Origin: Calothrix sp. NIES-4105
GTDB taxonomy: Bacteria; Cyanobacteriota; Cyanobacteriia; Cyanobacteriales; Nostocaceae
Assembly: GCF_002368415.1 (NCBI RefSeq)
Contig: NZ_AP018290.1
Coordinates: 8,361,717 to 8,425,716 of the forward strand
Length of the DNA: 64,000 nucleotides
Direction of reading: 5' to 3'
Made by a program: the position numbers and the translations under genes. Of this stretch, positions 52,240 through 60,048 are shown piece after piece (the first letter of the stretch is position 1; every line of letters starts with the position of its first letter). The notes beneath the pieces were generated by a model. The model saw only the letters and a program-made list of their open reading frames with translations, had not been told where the DNA came from and did not search any database.

Positions 52240-52824
52240 TTATATAAGACTTTTAGTTAAACTTGCATCAATTAACACTTCTAAAGCGCTTTGGGCAAAT
52301 GTTGCTCCATCGGGTGACTGTTCAATTGTTGCCATCAAACTGGCGCCACCAATCAATAATAGATACTGTCTAGAAAAAGCATCTGGGTTTTGCACTCCTG
52401 TTTCTGCTGCCAAGCGCATGATAATTTGACGAATTGATTCACGTAAATCAATAGAAATATGGTGTGCTTTGTGCGATGCGTCTGCAATTTCTAACACCGC
52501 ATTAATAAACGGACATCCGCGAAATCCCGGTGATGCATACCAGTCTCGCAGCACATCAAACGTTGCTAATAATCGCTCTTTGGGTGTGTTACCACGTTCA
52601 CTGACTGCGTTTTCAAACCATTGAATCCATTGCTGCGCGCGGTGTTCCATTACAGACTCTATCAGCTTATCTTTGGAGGGAAACCAACGGTATAACGTTC
52701 GTTTGGCTACACCTGACTCCGCAATAACTTCGTTTATACCAACATGCTGAATTCCCTTTTGATAAAAGAGTTCAGACGCAGTTTCTAAAATTTTTAGCCT
52801 AGCAGCACTCGTATCGATGGTCAT
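52240..52824 (-). CDS. TetR-family transcriptional repressor
   Basis: A 194-residue regulator. The N-terminal TetR helix-turn-helix is clear (ILETASELFYQKGIQHVGIN, EVIAESGVAKRTLYRWFPSKDKLI); the C-terminal helices (GCPFINAVLEIADASHKAHH) form the ligand pocket. It is divergent from the AhpD-like gene, with two copies of a TetR-type palindrome in the 109-bp gap, so it very probably represses both itself and that gene until an electrophile, quinone or similar ligand binds. Confidence 0.9.
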   Translation of the reverse strand: MTIDTSAARLKILETASELFYQKGIQHVGINEVIAESGVAKRTLYRWFPSKDKLIESVMEHRAQQWIQWFENAVSERGNTPKERLLATFDVLRDWYASPGFRGCPFINAVLEIADASHKAHHISIDLRESIRQIIMRLAAETGVQNPDAFSRQYLLLIGGASLMATIEQSPDGATFAQSALEVLIDASLTKSLI

Positions 52825-52845
52825 AATTTTTTAATAAATTCAGGT

Positions 52846-52904
52846 AGACAACTTTGTCTCCATGTGTATATACTAGCATTCATTATATGTAGACAAGTTT
52901 GTCT
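52846..52904. promoter_or_regulatory. Two TetR operator palindromes
   Basis: AGACAACTTTGTCT (52846-52859) and AGACAAGTTTGTCT (52891-52904), both in TAG..CTCC context, are 45 bp apart start to start in the divergent promoter region. Size and position fit two dimer-binding sites of the TetR regulator encoded at 52240-52824. Confidence 0.75.
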
Positions 52905-52933
52905 CCCCCTATTTAATCAACGAGGAAAAACGC

Positions 52934-53491
52934 ATGGAATTTACAGTTCATACAATAGAAACGGCGCCTTCTGCTTCCAAAGAAATGCTCGCTCATGCTC
53001 TTGATACGTTTGGCATAATTCCAAATCTTGAAGGAGTTTTAGCTTCGGCGCCCGCAGTATTGAAAGCTGGAATGGCATTATGGGATTTATTCGAGACAAC
53101 TAGTTTCACACCTACTGAAAGACAAGTTATATATTTGACTATTAATTACGCACATGAATGCCATTATTGTATGGCAGCACATTCTGCGCTAGCTACTAGT
53201 TGTATGTTGCCTAGGGATATAAATTCACTTCGTAATGGGGAAATTCTAGAAAATCCAAAATTGCAAGCGTTACAGAAATTTACTCGGTGCCTAGTTGAAG
53301 CGCGAGGTTGGGTAGAAGATAATGAGGTTGAAGAGTTTATCAACGCTGGTTATACAAAAGAGCAGGTTTTAGAAATTATTTTAGGAATAGCAATCAAAGT
53401 CATTCATAACTATACAAACCATATTGCTAAAACACCTGTGGATAAAGAATTTCAACCATATTTATGGAATAATGAAAGCAATGCAAGTTAA
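52934..53491 (+). CDS. Carboxymuconolactone decarboxylase/AhpD-like protein
   Basis: A 185-residue protein with the AhpD-type redox site HECHYCMAAHS, Cys76 and Cys79, and His83, in the helical CMD fold. Such proteins reduce peroxides through a thioredoxin-like dithiol or act as alkylhydroperoxidase-like enzymes. It is controlled by the adjacent TetR repressor by position. An ECF41-type sigma gene lies nearby, a typical partner of CMD proteins. The duplicated fragment at 53664-53717 repeats its active-site segment. Confidence 0.88.
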   Translation: MEFTVHTIETAPSASKEMLAHALDTFGIIPNLEGVLASAPAVLKAGMALWDLFETTSFTPTERQVIYLTINYAHECHYCMAAHSALATSCMLPRDINSLRNGEILENPKLQALQKFTRCLVEARGWVEDNEVEEFINAGYTKEQVLEIILGIAIKVIHNYTNHIAKTPVDKEFQPYLWNNESNAS

Positions 53492-53506
53492 ATGACAGCG
53501 TAAATA

Positions 53507-53650
53507 ATGAAAACACCTAATGAGTGCGAGAATATGACAGATATTCGCGCAGAAATAGATACTATCGTTAAGTTTGTTGAATCTGTTCCACAAGATGTAG
53601 TTGAGGAAGTACAGGCAAGGATTGAGCCATTAATTTTTGAAGATTTATAA
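53507..53650 (+). CDS. Small hypothetical protein (47 aa)
   Basis: ATG at 53507 gives a 47-residue acidic helical peptide (MKTPNECENMTDIRAEIDTI ... VEEVQARIEPLIFEDL). It starts 15 bp after the AhpD-like gene and may share its operon. The sequence is protein-like but too short for family assignment, and it could be the remnant of a larger gene. Confidence 0.4.
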   Translation: MKTPNECENMTDIRAEIDTIVKFVESVPQDVVEEVQARIEPLIFEDL

Positions 53651-53663
53651 ACCTGATTTTTAG

Positions 53664-53717
53664 GTTTTCATGCACATGAATGCCCTTATTGTATGGCTGC
53701 ACATTCTGCACTAGCTA
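53664..53717 (+). pseudogene. AhpD-like active-site fragment (partial duplicate)
   Basis: A stretch encoding FHAHECPYCMAAHSALAK nearly repeats the active-site segment of the AhpD-like gene (bases 53147-53195, with only a few differences), then stops. No start or other domain parts are present. Confidence 0.75.
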
Positions 53718-53741
53718 AATAAATATTTTGCTAATCTTAAT

Positions 53742-53777
53742 CTCTCCTCCCTCTGTGTACCCTGCGTCTCTGTGGTA
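53742..53777. repeat. CACCACAGAG-type interspersed repeat, reverse copy
   Basis: CTCCCTCTGTGTACCCTGCG followed by TCTCTGTGGTAAAAAA, the reverse form of the family at 9347-9378. Confidence 0.6.
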
Positions 53778-53796
53778 AAAAATATATTATGTTGGG

Positions 53797-54702
53797 TTAC
53801 GCAAAAGCGTCCCGTCGGCTCACGGACGGACAGCCTGACCTACCCAGCTTCTCAGGATTCATAATCACAAAAATAGATTGAATTCGACTTTCAACTACTT
53901 CCAAGCTAATAGTGCTATGTAAAAATTCATTTACATAATTTACTATCCCTGGTTCTCCATTAACTAAGGCAATATTAGAAGTTAAATCAGGAAACTGTTT
54001 ATGGCGCCGAATTGCAACTAGAACACGAGCTACTTTTCTAGAACCATACAATGGCTTAAATGTCGCTGGTACTTTACCACCACCATCAGACTCATAAACT
54101 ACATCATTTGCTAACAAGTTTAATAAATCTTGTATATTTCCGTCATGCCAAGCTTGTAAAAACTTTGCCGTTATCTGTTCACGTTGCTGTAATGAAATAT
54201 TATTACAGTAATGGCGCCGTGATTGAATTGATTGGTTTGCTCTTCGTAGAATCTGACGGCAGTTTGCGGAACTCTTACCAACGATAGATGCAATTTCAGA
54301 ATATTCGTAATCAAAAACTTCTCGCAACAGAAAAACCGCGCGCTCGATAGGTGATAAACTTTCTAACATAATCAAAAAAGACATAGAAAGGGAATCGGCT
54401 AATTCGACTAAGTTAGCTGGCTCGTTGGTCGGTTGCATAACAATAGGTTCTGGTAGCCACACACCAACATACTGCTCTCTTCGTGCGCGCGCGGAACGCA
54501 TATAATCGATGCAAAGGCGAGTAATAATCTTTGTTAGATACGGTTTCGGAAATTGCACTACCTCAGATATTTGTTGCCAGCGCAGAAAAGTTTCTTGTAC
54601 CATATCCTCTGCATCTGCTACGCTTCCTAGCATTCGATACGCAATAGCGAATAAAAGTGATTTGTATTGGTTAAAAATCTCTAAGCTTTGCATAATTACC
54701 AA
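53797..54702 (-). CDS. ECF41-type RNA polymerase sigma factor
   Basis: A 301-residue sigma factor. Region 2 (LLFAIAYRMLGSVADAEDMVQETFLRW) and region 4 (LLREVFDYEYSEIASIVGKSSANCRQILRRA) are clear. A SnoaL-like C-terminal domain follows with the ECF41 motifs WLPEP, DGGGK and NPEKL, which control activity. The last 15 residues (GRSGCPSVSRRDAFA) replace the normal short tail and are encoded by an interspersed repeat. It overlaps the azoreductase gene by seven bases, and ECF41 sigmas typically sit with CMD or oxidoreductase genes, as here. Confidence 0.9.
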   Translation of the reverse strand: MVIMQSLEIFNQYKSLLFAIAYRMLGSVADAEDMVQETFLRWQQISEVVQFPKPYLTKIITRLCIDYMRSARARREQYVGVWLPEPIVMQPTNEPANLVELADSLSMSFLIMLESLSPIERAVFLLREVFDYEYSEIASIVGKSSANCRQILRRANQSIQSRRHYCNNISLQQREQITAKFLQAWHDGNIQDLLNLLANDVVYESDGGGKVPATFKPLYGSRKVARVLVAIRRHKQFPDLTSNIALVNGEPGIVNYVNEFLHSTISLEVVESRIQSIFVIMNPEKLGRSGCPSVSRRDAFA

Positions 54703-55334
54703 GTTTTTGCCAACTCTAATAATTTTGCTTCGGCGCCTTCTATACTAAGAGAGCGAATATCCGAAGGCATAAATTGATTAGGAACTTTTACACATTCCAT
54801 CTCCTCAACACCAATAAAACGCAAAACCGCACGCACATAAGGTTCGCAAAAATCTGTCTCAGGGCTTGGAGTAGCTGCACTGGGAGTAATAAGTAAAGAC
54901 TTCTTTCCTGTAGCAAGTCCAGAAAGTGTAAATGTCTCGCGGTTAAAAGCAAAGGTACGCCCGACGCGAACAATATTATCAATGTATGCTTTAAAATTGG
55001 CTGGCACGCTCAGATTATACATAGGAACCGCTAGAACTATATAGTCGGCGCCGAGAAATTCATCAATTAAAGCATCAGATGGAGCAAGGCAGTTTATCAT
55101 CTCCTGAGTTCTTTCATCTGGGAGCGTATAATTGGCTTTTACCCAAAAATCATCTGGCATCGCAGGACAGTTTGCTCCAACATCACGTACAATGTGCTGC
55201 ACGTTGGGATGATGTAGGCGCCATGCATCTACAAATAAACTAGAAAGTTGACTAGAGATAGAATTTTGCTGGCGAACACTTGTTCTTACTTCTAGTAATT
55301 TTACCTTCATACCTTTAAGAGTGGAACTGTACAC
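54696..55334 (-). CDS. FMN-dependent NADH-azoreductase/quinone reductase family
   Basis: A 204-212-residue flavodoxin-like enzyme; the Met at residue 9 (MKVKLLEVRTS) is the likelier start. It has the family segments DEFLGADYIVLAVPMYNLSVPANFKAYIDNIVRVGRTF and KKSLLITPSA. The N-terminal FMN loop (RTSVRQQNSISSQL) is of AzoR type. It should reduce quinones or azo compounds with NAD(P)H. A paralogue lies at 59296. It is cotranscribed with the ECF41 sigma, the likely target of its control. Confidence 0.85.
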   Translation of the reverse strand: MYSSTLKGMKVKLLEVRTSVRQQNSISSQLSSLFVDAWRLHHPNVQHIVRDVGANCPAMPDDFWVKANYTLPDERTQEMINCLAPSDALIDEFLGADYIVLAVPMYNLSVPANFKAYIDNIVRVGRTFAFNRETFTLSGLATGKKSLLITPSAATPSPETDFCEPYVRAVLRFIGVEEMECVKVPNQFMPSDIRSLSIEGAEAKLLELAKTW

Positions 55335-55441
55335 TTAAAGACGAGAAAGGCTTAAATTTTGTGACAAAAATTTTTAGGGATCAAAAGCGACTCTCTGCGC
55401 GCACGCTTATTTAACCCTATAAACATTACTTTTGAGTAGTG

Positions 55442-56026
55442 CTAGTTTTCACTTTGGAAAACTGCCTCTATACGCTCGTTCTCACTGGCTAAAATTTCCT
55501 TATCTTTTGCCAACAAATATTGTGAATTTATTACAGAAGATAGAATAAATTTAGCAAATTGTAAATTATCAATTTCGGATATTCTCACGTAATCATGTAT
55601 CCCCGAAGTCTGTTCCGATAGAGTATGTAGTTCTTTACTAAAAAGTGTAAATTCTTCAGGGGTAACGTAAAACACTACTCTCACATTTGAAGCTAAATTA
55701 GAATTGTCGAAATCTTCAACTGCTGATGCTAAAGAAATTACTTCTTGTTGCCCTGCACGAAACTGGTCTGGTGTTACGATGTAATCACAAAAGAAGAGCG
55801 TAAAAAGCCTAGCTTCAAGTTTGGAGCTAACATTATCAATATTTTCTGGCACCCTAGGTGGCCAATTATTTACATTTATTTCAAATCCAGGCACAAACAT
55901 TATATTAACTAAAAAATTTAATGTTACAGAATATATACCCTGATAAAACTCAGCAAATTCCGGTGATTCCTCCCATATTTGATGTCTGACGGAGATAGTA
56001 AAATTATTTGATAAAGATGGTTTCAT
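55442..56026 (-). CDS. Hypothetical protein, putative immunity partner
   Basis: A 194-residue soluble protein of mixed structure (FTISVRHQIWEESPEFAEFY, VVFYVTPEEFTLFSKELHTL, DNLQFAKFILSSVINSQYLL). No family recognised. It follows the polymorphic-toxin metallopeptidase gene by 57 bp on the same strand, the usual position for an immunity protein that binds and blocks the toxin. That role is inferred from context only. Confidence 0.5.
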   Translation of the reverse strand: MKPSLSNNFTISVRHQIWEESPEFAEFYQGIYSVTLNFLVNIMFVPGFEINVNNWPPRVPENIDNVSSKLEARLFTLFFCDYIVTPDQFRAGQQEVISLASAVEDFDNSNLASNVRVVFYVTPEEFTLFSKELHTLSEQTSGIHDYVRISEIDNLQFAKFILSSVINSQYLLAKDKEILASENERIEAVFQSEN

Positions 56027-56083
56027 TACTTAATACCTCTTAAGTTTTTGTGAGTGTTACATAGTGATTTTTCTAAATGAAAA

Positions 56084-56863
56084 CTATTCTAATACTTTGA
56101 CTATATCAAAATATCGTGATTGAAGTTCATGGATATCTGGAAAATAGTTTTGGCTCCACTGTTTTTGAGTTTGACTATATCCATCTTTCAAACCTTTTTT
56201 TCGATAAGCTTGCAGCCATAATTCTACGCCTTGAGCGTGTTCCTTCAACAATTCAAGACTTGCACCCCTTTCATACAGGCGAATAAACTCATCCAAACGA
56301 TTATGATACTCAGTAATAGTGTTTTGCCAAGTAGTTAATACTCCCTGTTGGTTTGGAGCGTTTTTTAAGCTACCATCTGAGCGCTCTACCATTCGATGAG
56401 TAGGAGGTATTGTATTACCAAACCTCTGAAGTTGTTTTATATGCCCAAATTCATGTTCGAGGTCTAAGTATCTCATATTTTCTTGAACATAAAGGACTTT
56501 CTCAACTCGAAGTACGTTTCCATTTAAGTCAACAACTTCTTTTACATCAACATAAGCCTCATTACTTATTCTAATTTCAAATCCTGCTGCCTTGATTTGT
56601 TTTATTGTTTCCTCATATTCGGGGTGCTGTTCCATTCGGACGCTACCCTCATGAATAGTCTCAAGCGTAGGATTTTTTCCTGTTGTTGCTCCGGTCGTCA
56701 GTTTCAATTGCGTAGTGATAGATTTGTTAAGGTTCCCAAAACAATAGCCTTTGTTCCTAAAATCACCAATATGACTTAATCTTATTCCATCTAGGAGCCT
56801 TGGGGCTTGCCTGGTGAGCGTACTAACAGTAATTATAATTGATAGGCAGCGTGCGGAACGCAT
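56084..56863 (-). CDS. Polymorphic-toxin C-terminal metallopeptidase domain
   Basis: A 259-residue ORF. The conserved part begins about residue 68 (IHEGSVRMEQHPEYEETIKQ) and contains DLEHEFGHIKQLQRFG, an HExxH zinc-protease signature with His137, Glu138 and His141, followed by TWQNTITEYHNRLDEFIRLYERG in parts. I recall this domain as the C-terminal tip of large secreted polymorphic toxins. The first 65 residues look unrelated and no secretion or Rhs/filament repeat domain is attached, so it is an orphan cassette or a truncated gene. It is followed by a likely immunity gene. Confidence 0.6.
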   Translation of the reverse strand: MRSARCLSIIITVSTLTRQAPRLLDGIRLSHIGDFRNKGYCFGNLNKSITTQLKLTTGATTGKNPTLETIHEGSVRMEQHPEYEETIKQIKAAGFEIRISNEAYVDVKEVVDLNGNVLRVEKVLYVQENMRYLDLEHEFGHIKQLQRFGNTIPPTHRMVERSDGSLKNAPNQQGVLTTWQNTITEYHNRLDEFIRLYERGASLELLKEHAQGVELWLQAYRKKGLKDGYSQTQKQWSQNYFPDIHELQSRYFDIVKVLE

Positions 56864-56920
56864 ATAATTACTATAGTATTTAATTATGGCTTAATTTCGT
56901 ACTGAATTTAATACTTTTTT

Positions 56921-57256
56921 ATGATTAATTTAGAAAATATTCATCCATTAACAGATTTTAAGCGTAATGTCAAGCAGTTTATAGAGCGTACTAAGGCTAC
57001 AAAATCTCCTCTTGTCCTCACTGTTAACGGCAAAGCAGAAATTGTTATTCAGGATGCAATAAGCTTTCAGGAGACTCAGAAGCGACTCGAGCTTGCAGAA
57101 GCAGAAGTGCGAAAACTCAAGCTAGAAGCTTTGCAGCGTGACATTAACCTAGGAGCAGAACAATTACGCAATGGGCAGTACACCGAATACAATGATGAGA
57201 CTCTGCCTGATTTGCTACAAAAAATTAAGGAGCGAGGAGAACGCAGGTTGCATTAA
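56921..57256 (+). CDS. Phd/YefM-type antitoxin
   Basis: A 111-residue protein. The Phd-like DNA-binding fold is clear (IHPLTDFKRNVKQFIERTKATKSPLVLTVNGKAEIVIQDAISF in parts) and is followed by a long coiled helix (RLELAEAEVRKLKLEALQRD) and an acidic tail for toxin binding. Its partner follows after 12 bp but is interrupted by a stop codon, leaving the antitoxin intact and the toxin dead. Confidence 0.85.
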   Translation: MINLENIHPLTDFKRNVKQFIERTKATKSPLVLTVNGKAEIVIQDAISFQETQKRLELAEAEVRKLKLEALQRDINLGAEQLRNGQYTEYNDETLPDLLQKIKERGERRLH

Positions 57257-57268
57257 AAGAAGGATTAA

Positions 57269-57540
57269 ATGAATACCTATAGACTGTCGGAGCTTGCTGA
57301 ACAAGATTTAGAGGATATTTAGGTTTATATTACTGAGCAAAATCCACTTGCTTCTGACAAACAAATCGCTCAAATTCTTGACCGCTTGCCAATGTTAGCG
57401 CAATTTCCTGACATGGGCAAAAAGCAAGATGCCTTACTCCAAGGACTTAGGAGCTTTCCAGTTAAGCCATATATTGTTTTTTACGTCCAAATTGAAGATG
57501 GCATTGAAATACTACGAATTTTGCATCAATCAAGGGACGA
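57269..57540 (+). pseudogene. ParE/RelE-type toxin with an internal stop
   Basis: ATG at 57269 begins MNTYRLSELAEQDLEDI, then TAG at 57320-57322 where family members have Trp (TGG). The same frame continues VYITEQNPLASDKQIAQILD, LRSFPVKPYIVFYVQIEDG, IEILRILHQSRD, complete to the usual end. One base change would restore the gene. After HQSRD the frame runs on into unrelated sequence overlapping the porin 3' end. Confidence 0.85.
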
Positions 57541-57616
57541 GCGAAAGTCAATTTGGGAACGAATAAGTTGTAGTAAATTACCATTACATCTCTTATCACT
57601 TGCTCGGCGATGCCTT

Positions 57617-59302
57617 CTAAAAAGAAAATACGGTTCGCAATGTACCTGTAAAAATCGTACCGTTTTCTTCTTGGTTCGCAGGATTGGTAATTACTTGTAC
57701 TAACGGTGTGATTCTAATGTTATCGGAAACGGGAAGATTATAGAATGCTTCAAAGTTTGTCTGAGTTGCATTACCTACTGCATTTTCAATAAACGGTTGA
57801 CCTATAGCAATACCTGCCAAGCCGCCTTCTTTAAAAAGGTCTGGAAATGCAAAACCTGCCATCCAGTAGCTGGGTTCAATGTCACCAAAAGCAGTGTCAT
57901 TATAACTACCGAAACCGTAACGACCAAAGACTGCAAAGGAGGGTGAAATTGCTAACTCAACGTTGGCGCCGAATACGTTGAACTCACCATCGAGTACATT
58001 ACCGCTTGCATATTGAAGGCGTAGTGCAGCATGTTTAGATGGAGCGTACTCTAATTCAATGACTCCCTGATAAGGGTCGCCAAATAACCCTTGGTTACTG
58101 CGACTATTGGGGTAAAGCGTATAACCGAGTGGAAAAATACCGGGAACAAAAGATGAGCTTGCTTCCTCTGGTTGATTTGCAGACGCAGCTATATAAGCAG
58201 CGCGCGCGGTGAATGAACCCTGACCAGGTTTCCAACTAACGGCAGCACCTGCTCCTAAACCTTGAACTGGAAAAAGAATATAGTTGTTGACTAGTGCTTG
58301 GGTAGAAAAATCTAAAAAGCTGAGGTTCGCATAGCTGTTTAAGTCTACGTAGTCTGTTAGGCTGATTCTTGAACCGAGGGAAACAGTAATATCTTTAGAT
58401 GGGGAGAATGTATAATACAAGCGCGAAAGTCCGAATTTTTCTAAAGGTGGTTTCGCGGAGAAGTCCAAAGTACTACCAAATCCAGGTTCTAGATATCCAG
58501 CAGCGTTATCATCCGCACCATTACTACCAATATCAAGTCGAATCTTCAGTAAATCAGTACCGCTAAAACTTGTATCTAAATCCAAAGCTGCTCGGTAAAT
58601 AAAAGTAGTGTTTGGGTTTTCTCTTGCAATCTCCCTACCTGTTACATCGATAATGCGTGTACCACTAAAACCTCCCCCAGTCAGTGCAAAAATAACTTGA
58701 CCACTTAGTTTGGTTGTTGTGGAAAATTGGTTTGCTTCCAAAGATGCTGCACGAGCTTCTAAGGAGTCTACACGACCTCTAATTAACGTCAATTCACTCT
58801 TAAACTCCTCCTGAAGTCTTTGCAATGCGGTTAAATCATCGCGGGAAATTGATGTTGTACCTTGTGCTATTAGTCCGTTAACTCGTTCAAGTGTTGTATT
58901 TAATGCAGATGCAAATTCATAACGAGTCATTGCTTTATTTCCTCGAAATGTGCCATCTGAATAACCTGCAATTACACCATTACGTTCAATTAAAGATTGA
59001 AGCGCGCGAAATGCCCAGTCAGTTGGTTGAATATCTTCTAATTGATTGACTGAAGTTACTTGCTCCTCAAAAGAAGATGTTTTCTGAGAAATTATAGCTG
59101 GGGTGGTATTTAAAGATGTGTCCGTAAAATCTTTGTTTGATAATTCTAAATGCCACTGAGCATTATTAATCACACTTCTCTCAACTGTTGCAAAGGCTGG
59201 GTTTATAACAGTAGACAAATTTAGCAGTATAGAGCTAATAATTAAGTAGATATATGTATAATTATGTAACATATATTGTTCATTCCATAATATTATCAGC
59301 AA
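57617..59302 (-). CDS. SLH-OprB outer-membrane porin
   Basis: About 551 residues from the ATG at 59272 (MLHNYTYIYLIISS), which places a clean signal peptide ending NPAFA; the upstream start at 59302 is less likely. An SLH domain (about 60-125: IQPTDWAFRALQSLIERNGV, AGYSDGTFRGNKAMTRYEFA) binds cell wall, a coiled coil (about 130-165) spans the periplasm, and a ~400-residue OprB-type beta barrel follows, ending FTGTLRTVFSF with the C-terminal Phe. These are the major cyanobacterial porins, related to iron-uptake porins. It follows the azoreductase gene, overlapping by seven bases, though the functional link is unclear. Confidence 0.9.
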   Translation of the reverse strand: MLIILWNEQYMLHNYTYIYLIISSILLNLSTVINPAFATVERSVINNAQWHLELSNKDFTDTSLNTTPAIISQKTSSFEEQVTSVNQLEDIQPTDWAFRALQSLIERNGVIAGYSDGTFRGNKAMTRYEFASALNTTLERVNGLIAQGTTSISRDDLTALQRLQEEFKSELTLIRGRVDSLEARAASLEANQFSTTTKLSGQVIFALTGGGFSGTRIIDVTGREIARENPNTTFIYRAALDLDTSFSGTDLLKIRLDIGSNGADDNAAGYLEPGFGSTLDFSAKPPLEKFGLSRLYYTFSPSKDITVSLGSRISLTDYVDLNSYANLSFLDFSTQALVNNYILFPVQGLGAGAAVSWKPGQGSFTARAAYIAASANQPEEASSSFVPGIFPLGYTLYPNSRSNQGLFGDPYQGVIELEYAPSKHAALRLQYASGNVLDGEFNVFGANVELAISPSFAVFGRYGFGSYNDTAFGDIEPSYWMAGFAFPDLFKEGGLAGIAIGQPFIENAVGNATQTNFEAFYNLPVSDNIRITPLVQVITNPANQEENGTIFTGTLRTVFSF

Positions 59303-59919
59303 TATTTAGCGACAAACTGATGAATTGCCGCATGAGCAGCAGCTATAGATTGTTGACCTTCTTGAATTCCCATTGACAAATTTTCAGCATGAATAAACGT
59401 AATATCTGTAATACCAATAAGCTCAAAGATTGCCTTTAGATAAGGTTCTTGAAAATCAAGCGTTCCATTAGAATATTTGCCTCCGCGCGTAGTAACTATC
59501 AGCATTTTTTTACCTTTCACTAAACCTTCATAACCATCTTGACCAATTATGAAAGTTCTTCTTACCCGTACAATCTGGTCAATATATGCTTTGAAATTAG
59601 CTGGTATGCTGTAGTTGTACATAGGAACACCCAAGATATATAAGTCAGCAGCTAAAAACTCATCAATTAGTTCATCGGATATTTTTAGTGCTGCCTCCAA
59701 TTCTTGAGGTAGTGTTTCAGTACGACTAAAAGCTGCTGCTATCCAAGCTTCATCGATAGGTGGGACTATATAATGTCCTAAATCTCGGTAAGTAATAGCA
59801 TCACCAGGATGAACTTGTTTCCATATCCTGATAAATTCTTCTGTTAAAGAACGAGAAATAGAGCGCGCGCTTCTTGGGCTGGTATCAATATGTAAAATGT
59901 GTTTCATATTCGTCTCCAA
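59296..59919 (-). CDS. FMN-dependent NADH-azoreductase (second copy)
   Basis: A 203-207-residue AzoR-type flavoprotein. The FMN loop HIDTSPRSARSISRSLTEEF near the N-terminus, VPMYNYSIPANFKAYIDQIVRVRRTF, the TTRGGKYSNG loop and a C-terminal helix match the family closely. Start is likely MKHILHID at residue 5. It should reduce quinones and azo dyes. It lies 129 bp downstream of the AraC regulator, likely its controller, and its end overlaps the porin gene start. Confidence 0.92.
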   Translation of the reverse strand: METNMKHILHIDTSPRSARSISRSLTEEFIRIWKQVHPGDAITYRDLGHYIVPPIDEAWIAAAFSRTETLPQELEAALKISDELIDEFLAADLYILGVPMYNYSIPANFKAYIDQIVRVRRTFIIGQDGYEGLVKGKKMLIVTTRGGKYSNGTLDFQEPYLKAIFELIGITDITFIHAENLSMGIQEGQQSIAAAHAAIHQFVAKYC

Positions 59920-60048
59920 GGCACGAAGTACTTACAGCAAAACGGCGCCAAAGCTTTGGAAACTCCCAATTGCTTGTGCGCTTGAATTTAAGTATGCGAA
60001 ATCTTTAACGTGCGCGTCTTGCAGGTTCTTTCGATATTCAGCAAATTC

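Noticed and set aside
56843-56870. ATTATATGCGTTCCGC shared with the sigma factor gene near 54490-54507
   Set aside because: The match is only about 16-19 bases, close to what chance allows in a window of this size, and the flanks differ.
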